Notes under the pieces: model-generated | What the model saw: the letters and a program-made list of their open reading frames with translations, nothing else | Database searches by the model: none | Told to the model about the DNA's origin: nothing | Assembly (NCBI RefSeq): GCF_013184745.1 | Contig: NZ_JAATVU010000056.1 | Coordinates: 1-38,889 of the forward strand | Reading direction: 5' to 3' | Source: Mangrovicoccus sp. HB161399 | GTDB lineage: Bacteria > Pseudomonadota > Alphaproteobacteria > Rhodobacterales > Rhodobacteraceae | Length of the DNA: 38,889 nucleotides | Made by a program: the position numbers and the translations under genes | In this document: in pieces, positions 24,172-32,811 of the stretch | How positions within the stretch are numbered: position 1 is the first letter of the stretch | Layout of the letters: each line of letters starts with the position of its first letter

Positions 24172-26796
24172 TCAGAAGGCCGGCTGCGTCGCCCGCGGGC
24201 GCTGGACCATCACGATCAGCGCCAGGAGCAGGAAGGCCGGGATGAAGAACACTTCCTTCGGCATCCGGTCGTTCTCGACCTTGACCGAAACGATCCGCGC
24301 GGGCTCGTCGCCGTAGAAGTCGAAGCCGTTGGCCAGCGTCTCGAAGAAGGGCGTGCCGGGGAAGGGCTCTTCCAGCAGCAGCTGTTCGCCCTCTTCCAGC
24401 ACGGTCAGCCCGGCGGCTTCCAGCCGCGCCAGACCGCCGCCGGCGTCCTGCGGCGTGATCTGCAGCGTGGTCGTGGCCAGCTTGCCGGTGTCGAAATCGG
24501 GCGCCTCGACCTCGACCCGGGCGGATGTGCCCGCGGGCAGGCTGCCGATGGCGTCGAGCGCGGCGGTGCCTTCGTAGCTCTGGAACTCCGGCTCGATCTG
24601 GTCGAGCCAGAAGCCCGGACGGAACAGCGTGAAGACGACCAGCAGGATCACCGCGGTTTCCCACAGGCGGCTTTTCGCGATGAAATAGCCCTGCGTCGCG
24701 GCGGCGAAGAGCAGCATGGCCACCAGCGAGACGCAGAAGATCAGGATCGCGTGGAAGAAGGTCACGTCGATCAGCAGGAGGTCCGTGTTGAAGATGAACA
24801 TGAAGGGCAGCAGCGCCGTGCGGATGTCGTAGCTGAAGCCGACGAGGCCGGTCTTGATCGGATCCCCGCGCGAGATCGCGGCGGCGGCATAGGCGGCAAG
24901 TCCCACGGGCGGCGTGTCGTCGGCGAGGATGCCGAAGTAGAAGACGAACATGTGGACCGCGATCAGCGGCACGATCAGCCCGGATTGCGCGCCGACCGAG
25001 ACGATGACCGGCGCCATCAGCGAGGACACGACGATGTAGTTGGCCGTGGTAGGCAGGCCCATGCCGAGCACCAGCGACAGCACGGCGACGAGGACCAGCA
25101 GCACCATCAGGTTGCCGCCCGAAATGGTCTCGATCACCTGGCCGATGATCTGGTGCGCGCCGGTGAGGCTGATCGTGCCGACGATGATGCCGGCCGCGCC
25201 GGTGGCGACGCCGATGCCGATCATGTTGCGCGCGCCCGCGACGAGACCCGAGACGAAATCGGCGAAGCCCGCCAGCGTCTCGCCCGCCATGGCGGAGCCG
25301 CCGCGGAACATCGCCTTCAGCGGGCGGTGGGTCAGCGCGACGATGATCATCGCGATGGTCGCCCAGAAGGCCGAGAGCGCGGGCGACAGCCGCTCCAGCG
25401 TGTCGGTGCGCACCATCAGGTTCCACACCAGCACGAAGATCGGCAGCGCGTAGTAGGCGCCGCCCAGCAGGGTCGGCGTCAGGCGCGGCGCCGAGACGAC
25501 AGGGGCGTTCGGGTCGTCCACCTCGATGTCCGGATAGCGCGAGGCGACATAGACGAGGCCCAGATAGGCAAGCCCCAGCAGCACAAGCGCGGCATAGATC
25601 GTCTCGCCGGGCATCAGCGGCTCCAGCATCATCCGGATGCCGATGACGGCCATGGTGACCGCGGCCATGGCGAGGAAGCCGGTGAGGAACAGGATCAGGA
25701 TCATCGGCACGCCGATCGCGCGGCCGGGCTTGTCGAGCCCCTTCAGCCCCATCTTCAGGCTTTCCAGGTGCACGATGTAGAGCAGCGCGATGTAGGAAAT
25801 CACGGCCGGCAGGAAGGCGTGCTTCACCACCTCGATATAGGGGATGTTGACGTATTCGACCATCAGGAAGGCCGCGGCGCCCATCACCGGCGGCGTCAGC
25901 TGGCCGTTGGTGGAGCTTGCCACCTCGACCGCGCCGGCCTTTTCGGGCGAGAAGCCGATGCGCTTCATCAGCGGGATGGTGAAGGTGCCGGTGGTCACCG
26001 TGTTGGCGATGGACGAGCCCGAGATCATGCCGGTCATCATCGAGGACAGAACCGCCGCCTTGGCCGGGCCGCCGCGCAGCGCGCCCAGCATGGCGATGGC
26101 GACCTTGATGAACCAGTTGCCGCCCCCGGCCTTCTCCAGGAGCGCGCCGAACAGCACGAAGAGGAAGATCATCGTGGTGGAGACGCCGAGCGCGACGCCG
26201 AACACGCCCTCGGTCTGCATCCAGTAATGGCCCATCGCCTTGGAGAAGGAGGCGCCGCCGTAGTTGGTGAGGTTGCCGATCCAGGCGGAATAGCCGCCGA
26301 AGAATGCGAGCGCCAGGAAGAGCGAGCAGATGATCACCAGCGGCAGGCCGAGCGAGCGGAAGGTCGCAACCATCAGAACCACCATGCCGATTCCGGACAT
26401 GACGATGTCGGTCATGCTCCACAGCCCCGGCCGCTGCGCGATCTCGAAGCGGAACACCACGAGATAGAGGCAGGCCGCCACGCCGAGGATGGCCAGCGCC
26501 CAGTCATAGGCGGGCACCCGGTCGCGGTGGCCCATGATCGGGAAGGCCAGCGTCGCCAGCAGCAGCGCGAAGGCCAGGTGGACGTAGCGCGCCTGGGCGA
26601 CGATGTTGGCGAATTCGGACACGCCGGTCAGCTGCGCCATGACGCCGGGCAGCTTCGAGGCGATGTAGAGCTGGAACAGAGACCAGATGATGCAGAGCGC
26701 GAAGATCAGCTTGGTCACGAAGGGCCCGGCCTCGCGGGCGCCGGTATCGGCCGCGGCGACCATTTCCTCCGCGGATAGTTGCGTCTTGTCGCTCAT
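24172..26796 (-). CDS. TAXI-type TRAP transporter fused permease (DctQ-DctM)
   Basis: An 874-aa membrane protein joining the small and large TRAP permeases, the form that works with TAXI receptors. An N-terminal block of about four spans (FVTKLIFALCIIWSLFQLYIA...) is followed by the DctM-like part with ATTMIFLFVLFGALLEKAGGG, GMISGSSIANTVTTGTFTIP and VLSLVLGMGLPTTANYIVVSSLMAP. Near the C-terminus a soluble segment (about residues 730-840, ATTTLQITPQDAGGGL...) precedes a last span ending KEVFFIPAFLLLALIVMVQRP. It follows the TAXI receptor gene after a 91-bp gap holding a hairpin. Confidence 0.93.
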   Translation of the reverse strand: MSDKTQLSAEEMVAAADTGAREAGPFVTKLIFALCIIWSLFQLYIASKLPGVMAQLTGVSEFANIVAQARYVHLAFALLLATLAFPIMGHRDRVPAYDWALAILGVAACLYLVVFRFEIAQRPGLWSMTDIVMSGIGMVVLMVATFRSLGLPLVIICSLFLALAFFGGYSAWIGNLTNYGGASFSKAMGHYWMQTEGVFGVALGVSTTMIFLFVLFGALLEKAGGGNWFIKVAIAMLGALRGGPAKAAVLSSMMTGMISGSSIANTVTTGTFTIPLMKRIGFSPEKAGAVEVASSTNGQLTPPVMGAAAFLMVEYVNIPYIEVVKHAFLPAVISYIALLYIVHLESLKMGLKGLDKPGRAIGVPMILILFLTGFLAMAAVTMAVIGIRMMLEPLMPGETIYAALVLLGLAYLGLVYVASRYPDIEVDDPNAPVVSAPRLTPTLLGGAYYALPIFVLVWNLMVRTDTLERLSPALSAFWATIAMIIVALTHRPLKAMFRGGSAMAGETLAGFADFVSGLVAGARNMIGIGVATGAAGIIVGTISLTGAHQIIGQVIETISGGNLMVLLVLVAVLSLVLGMGLPTTANYIVVSSLMAPVIVSVGAQSGLIVPLIAVHMFVFYFGILADDTPPVGLAAYAAAAISRGDPIKTGLVGFSYDIRTALLPFMFIFNTDLLLIDVTFFHAILIFCVSLVAMLLFAAATQGYFIAKSRLWETAVILLVVFTLFRPGFWLDQIEPEFQSYEGTAALDAIGSLPAGTSARVEVEAPDFDTGKLATTTLQITPQDAGGGLARLEAAGLTVLEEGEQLLLEEPFPGTPFFETLANGFDFYGDEPARIVSVKVENDRMPKEVFFIPAFLLLALIVMVQRPRATQPAF

Positions 26797-26839
26797 GCTC
26801 TGGTCCCCGGCCCTGCGGCTTGCTGTTCGTCAGTCCTGT

Positions 26840-26866
26840 CCGGCGCGCCGCGGGCGGGCGCGCCGG
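26840..26866 (-). repeat. Strong hairpin between TAXI receptor and permease genes
   Basis: Perfect 10-bp arms CCGGCGCGCC and GGCGCGCCGG with a 7-base loop, 21 bases after the receptor stop. No U tract. It should protect the upstream receptor mRNA or attenuate read-through into the permease gene (inference). Confidence 0.55.
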
Positions 26867-26887
26867 GATGTCATGAGGCGCCCGGGA

Positions 26888-27859
26888 TCATTCCATCAGG
26901 CCGAGTTCCTTGTAGGCCTTCTCGGCGCCCGGATGCAGCGGCGCGCTGAGGCCGTCATGGATCATTTCCTCGGCCTTGAGGTTGGCGAAGGCCGGGTGCA
27001 GGCTGCGGAAATCGTCGAGATTGGACATCACTTCCTTGGCGACGACATAGGCGACCTCGTCCGGAACGGCAGTCGAGGTGACGAGGGTCGCGCCGACGCC
27101 GAAGGTGGTGGTGTCATCGGGGTTGCCCGCATACATGCCGCCCGGAATGGTGGCGACGCGGTAATAGGGGTTGTCGGCGACCAGCTTGTCGATCGGTTCG
27201 CCGGTGACCGAGATCAGCTTGACGTCGCAGGTGGTGGTGGCTTCCTGGATCGCCGCCGCCGGGTGGCCGACGGTGTAGATCATCGCGTCGATGTTGCCGT
27301 CGCAGATCTGCTTCGCCATTTCCGAGCCCTTGTACTCGGTCGCCAGGGCGAAATCGTCCATGGTGATGCCGAAGGCGTTCATCACGACTTCCATCGTGGC
27401 GCGCTGGCCCGAGCCCGGGTTGCCCACGTTCACGCGCTTGCCCTTGAGTCCCTCGAAGCTGGTGATGCCGCTGTCGCCGCGCACCAGCAGGGTGAAGGGC
27501 TCGGGATGGATCGAGAACATCGCGCGTTCTTCGGGGAAGGGGTGGTCGGCGAATTGCGAGGTGCCGTGATAGGCGTGGTACTGCCAGTCCGACTGGGCGA
27601 CGCCGAATTCCAGCTCGCCGGCCTGGATGGTGTTGATGTTGTAGACCGAGCCGCCGGTCGATTCCACGGCACAGCGGATGCCATGCTCCTTGCGGGACTT
27701 GTTCACCAGGCGGCAGATCGCGCCGCCGGTCGGGTAGTAGACGCCGGTCACGCCGCCGGTCCCGATCGAGATGAACTGCGTCTCCTGCGCCGATGCGGCG
27801 CCGCCGATGGCGATGGAGGCAGCGGCTGCAAGGCCACCGATGATGGAACGAAACTGCAT
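26888..27859 (-). CDS. TAXI-family TRAP substrate-binding protein
   Basis: A 323-aa periplasmic receptor. A Sec signal peptide of about 24 residues (MQFRSIIGGLAAAASIAIGGAASA) precedes QETQFISIGTGGVTGVYYPTGGAICRLVNK, the TAXI family signature. KGKRVNVGNPGSGQRATMEVVM and EYKGSEMAKQICDGNIDAMIYTVGHP are further conserved blocks. TAXI receptors bind glutamate, 2-oxoglutarate or other small anions; the ligand here is not evident. The ATG at 27859 follows GGGAG; an earlier in-frame start adds residues without a signal character. The upstream gene is an RpiR regulator in the same direction, the downstream one the fused permease. Confidence 0.94.
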   Translation of the reverse strand: MQFRSIIGGLAAAASIAIGGAASAQETQFISIGTGGVTGVYYPTGGAICRLVNKSRKEHGIRCAVESTGGSVYNINTIQAGELEFGVAQSDWQYHAYHGTSQFADHPFPEERAMFSIHPEPFTLLVRGDSGITSFEGLKGKRVNVGNPGSGQRATMEVVMNAFGITMDDFALATEYKGSEMAKQICDGNIDAMIYTVGHPAAAIQEATTTCDVKLISVTGEPIDKLVADNPYYRVATIPGGMYAGNPDDTTTFGVGATLVTSTAVPDEVAYVVAKEVMSNLDDFRSLHPAFANLKAEEMIHDGLSAPLHPGAEKAYKELGLME

Positions 27860-27901
27860 GGATGGTCTCCCGTTGTATGTCACGTGTACGCTCGCGCGTC
27901 C

Positions 27902-27918
27902 GTGAACGGAGGGTTCAC
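27902..27918. promoter_or_regulatory. Inverted repeat between rpiR and the TAXI receptor gene
   Basis: GTGAAC-GGAGG-GTTCAC lies 43 bp before the receptor start. It may be an operator for the adjacent RpiR protein, or an mRNA hairpin before the gene. An AT-rich stretch (27945-27955) lies just upstream at the end of rpiR. Confidence 0.4.
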
Positions 27919-27945
27919 CAAGTTTCGGGCGGTGTCATCCCCAAA

Positions 27946-28833
27946 CTATTGTTTTTTCTGCGCTGTCCAGTAGGCGGAGGTGGCCTCGCGCAGCCGGTCG
28001 TAGGATTCGATTCGCGACCGCGCGGCCGCGCCGCCGCGATGCATCAGCATCGCCAGCAGCACTTCGATGACCGCCATCATGCCGGCGAAACAGCCGAAAC
28101 TGTGCGTGGACTGGACCGAGATGACCAGCACGTGCTCGGGACGCAGCAAGGGCGAGATCACCTCGGAATCGGAAATGAGAAGCAGTTTCAGCCCTTTCCT
28201 CTGGGCAAATTCGCAGGCCTCCACCGTCTCGCGGGAATAGGGCGTGACCGCGATGGCCAGCAGCACGTCGCCGGGCCTGGCGTCGTTCAGATCGTCGATC
28301 GCCGTGTTCTGGTGGCGCGGGATCAGCTCCAGCGAGGGCAGCGCCATCCGGCCGACATAATGGAAGTAATAGGCCATCGCATAGCTCGCGCGGACTGCCG
28401 TCAGGTAGACCCGGTCCGCCTCCGCCAGCAGCGTGGTCATCGCCTCGATCGTCTCCAGGTCCTGGTGCTCGAGCGAGCGCGACACGATCCCCATCGCGTT
28501 CGCGGCCGCAGCGGCATAGACTTGGCCGAGATCGCCGCGGTCCTGCTTGGCGGTCAGCCAGATCTGCTCTTCGCCCGGGTCCGAGGAGGACAGCAGCGCC
28601 TGTCGGAACGGCTCGCGGAACGCGTTGTATCCCGGAAAACCAAGCGTTTTCCCAAGCTTGACCAGTGTGTAGGTGCTGACCCCGGCCTTCCGTGCGGTGT
28701 CGCGGATCGGGTCGATGCCGACATCGGACGGATGGTCGATGATGTATTTCGCGGCCTGCCGCAGCTGCGGCGTCATCTCTGCGATTCCGTCCTTCAGGGC
28801 GGCCAGAATGCGGGTCTTGCGGGTCGGATCCAT
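27946..28833 (-). CDS. RpiR/MurR-family regulator (HTH plus SIS domain)
   Basis: A 295-aa regulator with an N-terminal HTH (about residues 10-80; MTPQLRQAAKYIIDHPSDVG and GVSTYTLVKLGKTLGFPGYNAFREPFR) and a C-terminal SIS domain (about 115-255) with VYLTAVRASYAMAYYFHY and GDVLLAIAVTPYSRETVEACEFA. SIS domains usually sense phosphosugars, although RpiR proteins beside TRAP systems and aminotransferases often control amino-compound use. GGAGG is 5 bases before the ATG. It is divergent from the class III aminotransferase and 86 bp upstream of the TAXI operon in the same direction, so it likely controls both. Confidence 0.92.
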   Translation of the reverse strand: MDPTRKTRILAALKDGIAEMTPQLRQAAKYIIDHPSDVGIDPIRDTARKAGVSTYTLVKLGKTLGFPGYNAFREPFRQALLSSSDPGEEQIWLTAKQDRGDLGQVYAAAAANAMGIVSRSLEHQDLETIEAMTTLLAEADRVYLTAVRASYAMAYYFHYVGRMALPSLELIPRHQNTAIDDLNDARPGDVLLAIAVTPYSRETVEACEFAQRKGLKLLLISDSEVISPLLRPEHVLVISVQSTHSFGCFAGMMAVIEVLLAMLMHRGGAAARSRIESYDRLREATSAYWTAQKKQ

Positions 28834-28857
28834 CGCTGCCTCCGGCTGGATGGGCCA

Positions 28858-28867
28858 AACATATGTT
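28858..28867. promoter_or_regulatory. Palindrome in the rpiR/aminotransferase divergent promoter region
   Basis: AACATATGTT in an AT-rich island of the 140-bp divergent region, 24 bp before rpiR; TTGACA at 28881-28886 points toward the aminotransferase but lacks a good -10. Possible RpiR site. Ten-base palindromes are not rare, so weak. Confidence 0.3.
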
Positions 28868-28973
28868 ATTTCCCGGCGATTTGACAGGCGATGCAGTTTT
28901 CCGCTTGGCTCGCGTCAGGCCGGGCGGATCCCGGCCGCCCGCAGCCCCAGGGCATATCCCAAGGACGCGCCAG

Positions 28974-30299
28974 ATGAGCCATGTCTTCCCCCGTCAGATC
29001 AAGTCCCCCCCGCCTGTCGCCGTCACCGGCCAGGGCTGCTATCTCGTCGATGCCGCCGGGAAGCGTTATTTCGACGGTTCGGGCGGCGCGGCCGTGTCGT
29101 GCCTCGGGCATGGCGACCCCGAAATCGTCGCGGCGGTGCAAGCCCAGGTGGAGAAGCTCGCCTTCGCCCATACCGGATTCTTCACCTCCGAACCGGCCGA
29201 GGCGCTGGCCGATCTGCTGATCTCGAAGGCGCCGGGCAGTCTCGACTGGGTGTATTTCGTCTCCGGCGGGTCCGAGGCCACCGAGGCCGCGATGAAGCTG
29301 GCCCGCCAATACCATGTCGAGCGCGGCGAGCCGCAGCGCCGCCACATCATCGCCCGCCGCCAGAGCTATCACGGCAACACGCTGGGCGCGCTGGCCGCCG
29401 GCGGCAACCAGTGGCGCCGCGCCCAGTTCGAGCCGATGCTGGCCGACATGCGCCATGTCGCGGCCTGCTACGAATATGCCGAGAAGCGCCCGGGCGAGAG
29501 CAGCTACGACTACGGCCAGCGCGCCGCGCAGGAGCTGGAGGACGAGATCCTGGCCTTGGGGCCGGACACCGTGATCGCCTTCATGGCCGAGCCGGTGGTC
29601 GGCGCAACGCTGGGCGCGGTCCCGGCGGTCGAAGGCTATTTCAAGCGCATCCGCGAGATCTGCGACACCTATGGCGTGCTGCTCATCCTCGACGAGGTGA
29701 TGTGCGGCATGGGGCGCACCGGCCATCTCTTCGCCTGCGAGGCCGAGGGCGTGGCGCCCGACATCCTGTGCATCGCCAAGGGGCTGGGCGCGGGCTACCA
29801 GCCGATCGGCGCGATGCTCTGCACCGGGGAGATCTACGGCACGATCGCCGGCGGCTCGGGCTTCTTCCAGCACGGCCACACCTATATCGGCCACCCGACT
29901 GCCTGCGCCGCCGGGCTTGCCGTGGTCAATGCCATCCTCGACCGCGACCTGCTGTCGAACGTGAAGACCCAGGGCGACGCGCTTGCCGCGGCCCTGTCCG
30001 AACGCTTCGGCCAGCATCCCCATATCGGCGACATCCGCGGCCGCGGCCTGTTCCGGGGGCTGGAGATCGTCGAGGACCGGGAAACCAAGAGGCCCTTCGA
30101 CCGCAAGGCGGGGATCGCGCCGAAGCTGAAGAAGGCGGCCTTCGAGGCCGGGCTGATCTGCTACCCGATGCAGGGCACCCGCGACGGCCAGTCGGGCGAC
30201 CACGTGCTGCTGGCGCCGCCCTTCATCATCGGGCCGGAGCATGTCGACGAGATCACCGGCAAGCTGGCCACGGCGCTGGCGCAGGTGCTGCCCTCCTGA
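28974..30299 (+). CDS. Class III pyridoxal-phosphate aminotransferase
   Basis: A 441-aa fold-type I aminotransferase of class III (omega-transaminase group). Seen: VSGGSEATEAAMKLARQY (phosphate-binding SGGSEA at 97-102), YHGNTLGAL, cofactor Asp240 in LLILDEVMCGMGRTG, and the PLP Lys269 in LCIAKGLGAGYQP. HTYIGHPTACAAGLAV and the FRGLEIVEDRETKRPF segment are typical of the family. Members move amino groups of omega-amino acids, amines or 2,2-dialkylglycine-type substrates. AAGGA lies 8 bases before the ATG; a longer open frame upstream has no family sequence. Divergent from rpiR and the TAXI transporter, which probably supplies its substrate. Confidence 0.93.
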   Translation: MSHVFPRQIKSPPPVAVTGQGCYLVDAAGKRYFDGSGGAAVSCLGHGDPEIVAAVQAQVEKLAFAHTGFFTSEPAEALADLLISKAPGSLDWVYFVSGGSEATEAAMKLARQYHVERGEPQRRHIIARRQSYHGNTLGALAAGGNQWRRAQFEPMLADMRHVAACYEYAEKRPGESSYDYGQRAAQELEDEILALGPDTVIAFMAEPVVGATLGAVPAVEGYFKRIREICDTYGVLLILDEVMCGMGRTGHLFACEAEGVAPDILCIAKGLGAGYQPIGAMLCTGEIYGTIAGGSGFFQHGHTYIGHPTACAAGLAVVNAILDRDLLSNVKTQGDALAAALSERFGQHPHIGDIRGRGLFRGLEIVEDRETKRPFDRKAGIAPKLKKAAFEAGLICYPMQGTRDGQSGDHVLLAPPFIIGPEHVDEITGKLATALAQVLPS

Positions 30300-30316
30300 T
30301 GCCGTGAAGGCCGTTT

Positions 30317-30344
30317 CGGCGCGCGGCATTTGAAACGCGCGCCG
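30317..30344 (+). terminator. Hairpin after the aminotransferase gene
   Basis: Perfect arms CGGCGCGCG and CGCGCGCCG with a 10-base loop, 17 bases after the stop. No U tract. The next promoter starts inside it. Confidence 0.5.
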
Positions 30345-30357
30345 GGCGTGGTATCAT
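30330..30357 (+). promoter_or_regulatory. Near-consensus sigma-70 promoter for the small protein gene
   Basis: TTGAAA (30330-30335), 16-base spacer, TATCAT (30352-30357). Start of transcription near 30364 supports the downstream ATG at 30389 and excludes the in-frame ATG at 30356. Confidence 0.6.
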
Positions 30358-30388
30358 GATCCGCGCGGACATGCTCTGGGAGGAGATC

Positions 30389-30664
30389 ATGCAGCCAGAA
30401 CTCGCAACGCGGCGGCGCGTCCTCGTCGTCACCTACGAACGCTACATCGAGGCGGACCGGGAATGGACCGAAGCCCTCGGCGAGGTCCAGCGCTGGTTTC
30501 CGGCCGATGACCGGCCCTATGCCGAGGCGATGGGCGAACCGGGGTCGCGGATGCGCGAAATCTACGAAAGCCGGATGCGGGCGCTGCTGCAGTTCGAGGC
30601 CGCCCGCGAGAAGTTCCACACCGCCCGCCAGCGTCTCGCAGCCCGCCGGATCCACGTCGCCTGA
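30389..30664 (+). CDS. Small protein of unknown function
   Basis: A 91-aa soluble, charged protein (MQPELATRRRVLVVTYERYIEADREW...) that I do not recognise. It looks mostly helical, with Arg/Glu-rich segments and EAAREKFHTARQRLAARR at the end, perhaps a helical hairpin. No cysteines and no membrane span. GGAGG lies five bases before the ATG and a good promoter sits upstream. Codon use matches neighbours. Monocistronic; it stands between the aminotransferase and the XRE-SulP group with gaps on both sides, so its context gives no function. Confidence 0.7.
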   Translation: MQPELATRRRVLVVTYERYIEADREWTEALGEVQRWFPADDRPYAEAMGEPGSRMREIYESRMRALLQFEAAREKFHTARQRLAARRIHVA

Positions 30665-30770
30665 CGCAGCCCGGCGCTGCCGCGGCCGCCCCGTCTCCCG
30701 GAGGCTTTCCGGAAGCGTGCTGGGTCGCGCGCCGTTCGGTCTCTCGAAATTTGCGGAAATTGCATCTCTC

Positions 30771-30789
30771 TTGATGTCTGAGACATCAA
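30771..30789. promoter_or_regulatory. Perfect 19-bp palindrome upstream of the XRE-SulP operon
   Basis: TTGATGTCTGAGACATCAA has 9-bp arms around one G, in an AT-rich island 45 bp before the XRE gene; its first six bases could serve as a -35. The size and symmetry suit a dimeric HTH repressor, most simply the XRE protein itself. Nothing else is seen between 30665 and 30833. Confidence 0.6.
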
Positions 30790-30833
30790 TATGGTAGTCT
30801 GGGCATGCAGAAGGCAATTTCAGGGCATCACGC

Positions 30834-31094
30834 ATGATCACCTCAGCCCAGATGCGCGCCGCGAGGGCGCTCCTGGGGATCGACCAGAAGACGCTGGCCG
30901 AGCTCTCGGGCCTCTCCGTGCCGACCATCCAGCGGATGGAAGCCAGCCCCGGCAATGTCCGCGGCGTGGTCGACAGCCTGACCCGCGTGGTCGAGGCGCT
31001 TGAAAAGGCCGGCGTGGAGCTGATCGGCGAGGGCGCGCGCAGCTCCGAGGGCGGGCGCGGCGTCCGGCTGAAATCCGGCCCGGCCGGGTCCTGA
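30834..31094 (+). CDS. Small XRE-family HTH regulator
   Basis: An 86-aa protein that is almost only a Cro/C1-type HTH: MRAARALLGIDQKTLAELSGLSVPTIQRMEAS, followed by a helix (VDSLTRVVEALEKAGVELIGEG) and a short tail. Family members of this size commonly sit next to SulP or other transporters in alphaproteobacteria. It is 10 bp upstream of the SulP gene and so is in its operon. The palindrome upstream is a likely autoregulatory operator. The ribosome binding site is weak (AGGG, wide spacing). Confidence 0.88.
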   Translation: MITSAQMRAARALLGIDQKTLAELSGLSVPTIQRMEASPGNVRGVVDSLTRVVEALEKAGVELIGEGARSSEGGRGVRLKSGPAGS

Positions 31095-31104
31095 GGGCCG
31101 CAGC

Positions 31105-32811
31105 GTGACCGGCACCGCATCCCGCCCGACCGCCGCGCCGAGCTTTGCCGAGCTCTTCACCCCGAAACTCGCCACCGTCCTGCGCGAGGGCTACGGCGCG
31201 GCGCAGCTGCGCGCCGACGCCATGGCCGGGCTGACCGTCGCCATCGTGGCGCTGCCGCTGTCCATGGCGATCGCCATCGCCTCGGGCGCGACCCCGGCCC
31301 AGGGACTCTACACTTCGGTGATCGGCGGCTTCCTGGTTTCCGCGCTCGGCGGCTCGCGCTTCCAGATCGGCGGCCCGGCGGGGGCCTTCATCGTGCTGGT
31401 CGCCGCCACCGTGGCGCAGCACGGGGCGGGCGGGCTGATCCTCGCGACCTTCCTGTCGGGGCTGATGCTGGCGGCCGCCGGGTTCCTGCGGCTCGGCACC
31501 TTCGTCAAGTTCATCCCCTTCCCGGTGACGGTCGGCTTCACCGCCGGAATCGCGGTGATCATCTTCGCCAGCCAGGCGAAGGAGCTCCTGGGCCTCGCGC
31601 TCGCCCACGAGCCCGGACCGCTGGCCCAGAAAGTCCCTGCGCTGTGGGCCGTGCGGGACAGCCTGTCCCCGGCGGCGCTCGGGGTCTCGGCGGCCACCGT
31701 TGCCGCCATCCTCGGCCTGCGCCGCTGGCGGCCGCACTGGCCGGGCATGCTGATCGCCGTGGCGGCGGCCTCGGTCGCGGCGGCGCTGTTCTCCCTGCCG
31801 GTTGCCACTATCGGCAGCCGCTTCGGCGGCATCCCGCAGGCGCTGCCGATGCCGCATCTGCCGGATCTGAGCCCGGCCAAGGTGATCGAGGTGCTGCCTG
31901 CCGCGGCCTCCTTCGCGCTGCTCGGCGCCATCGAGTCGCTGCTCTCGGCGGTGGTCGCGGACGGCATGACCGGGCGGCGCCACCGTTCCAACTGCGAGCT
32001 GGTGGCGCAGGGCGCGGCCAATCTCGGCTCGGCGCTGTTCGGCGGGTTCTGCGTGACCGGCACGATCGCGCGGACCGCCACCAATGTCCGCTCCGGCGCG
32101 CATGGCCCGGTAGCGGGGATGCTGCATTCGCTGTTCCTGCTGCTCTTCATCGCGCTGGCCGCGCCGCTGGCCGCCTTCATCCCGCTGGCGGCGCTGGCCG
32201 GGGTGCTGGCGGTGGTCGCCTGGAACATGATCGAGCGCCCGGCCATCCTGCTCCTGCTGCGCTCGGGTCCGGGCGAGGCGGCGGTGCTGGGCTCGACCTT
32301 CCTGCTGACCATCTTCCGCGACCTGACCGAGGCGATCGTCGCGGGCGTGGCGCTCGGCTCGCTGCTCTTCATCCAGCGGATCGGCCGGATGACCGCGGTG
32401 GCGACCGGCGCGCCGCTGGTGGCGCGGGACGAGGCGGACGGCGCCCACCCCCGCGGCGCCTATGACGAGGCCCAGGCCGCCGATCCCGGGATCGCGGTCT
32501 ACCGCATCACCGGGGCGCTGTTCTTCGGCGCGGCAGCCTCGATCGGCTCGGTGCTCGACCGCATCCAGGACGGGCACCGCGCGCTGGTGATCGACCTCTC
32601 CGCCGTGCCCTTCCTGGACTCGACCGGCGCCAACATGATCGAGGGGCTCGCGCACAAGGCGCGCAGCCGCGGCGTGGCGCTCTGGATCACAGGCGCGGCG
32701 CCGGGCATCGCACGGGTGCTGGACACCCACGGGCTGCGCCCGCCGCTCGCGCGGCGCGCTGCGACCGTGGAGGCGGCGGTGGCGCTCCTGCGCGGGGAGG
32801 AGGCGGCATGA
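31105..32811 (+). CDS. SulP-family inorganic anion transporter with STAS domain
   Basis: A 568-aa member of SLC26/SulP. About 10-14 membrane segments (residues about 40-440) include LTVAIVALPLSMAIAIASGATPAQGLYTSVIGGFLVSALGGS, the family core, and FIPFPVTVGFTAGIAVII. The cytosolic C-terminal STAS domain (about 455-560) has ALVIDLSAVPFLDSTGANMIEGL. Likely substrates are sulfate, bicarbonate or C4-dicarboxylates; the sequence does not decide. It starts with GTG seven bases after GAGGG and overlaps the next HTH gene by 4 bp. Confidence 0.94.
   Translation: MTGTASRPTAAPSFAELFTPKLATVLREGYGAAQLRADAMAGLTVAIVALPLSMAIAIASGATPAQGLYTSVIGGFLVSALGGSRFQIGGPAGAFIVLVAATVAQHGAGGLILATFLSGLMLAAAGFLRLGTFVKFIPFPVTVGFTAGIAVIIFASQAKELLGLALAHEPGPLAQKVPALWAVRDSLSPAALGVSAATVAAILGLRRWRPHWPGMLIAVAAASVAAALFSLPVATIGSRFGGIPQALPMPHLPDLSPAKVIEVLPAAASFALLGAIESLLSAVVADGMTGRRHRSNCELVAQGAANLGSALFGGFCVTGTIARTATNVRSGAHGPVAGMLHSLFLLLFIALAAPLAAFIPLAALAGVLAVVAWNMIERPAILLLLRSGPGEAAVLGSTFLLTIFRDLTEAIVAGVALGSLLFIQRIGRMTAVATGAPLVARDEADGAHPRGAYDEAQAADPGIAVYRITGALFFGAAASIGSVLDRIQDGHRALVIDLSAVPFLDSTGANMIEGLAHKARSRGVALWITGAAPGIARVLDTHGLRPPLARRAATVEAAVALLRGEEAA

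Noticed and set aside
23896-26778. A 960-codon plus-strand open frame over the TAXI permease gene
   Set aside because: Asp/Arg/His-rich repeat-like translation caused by the GC pattern of hydrophobic codons on the other strand.
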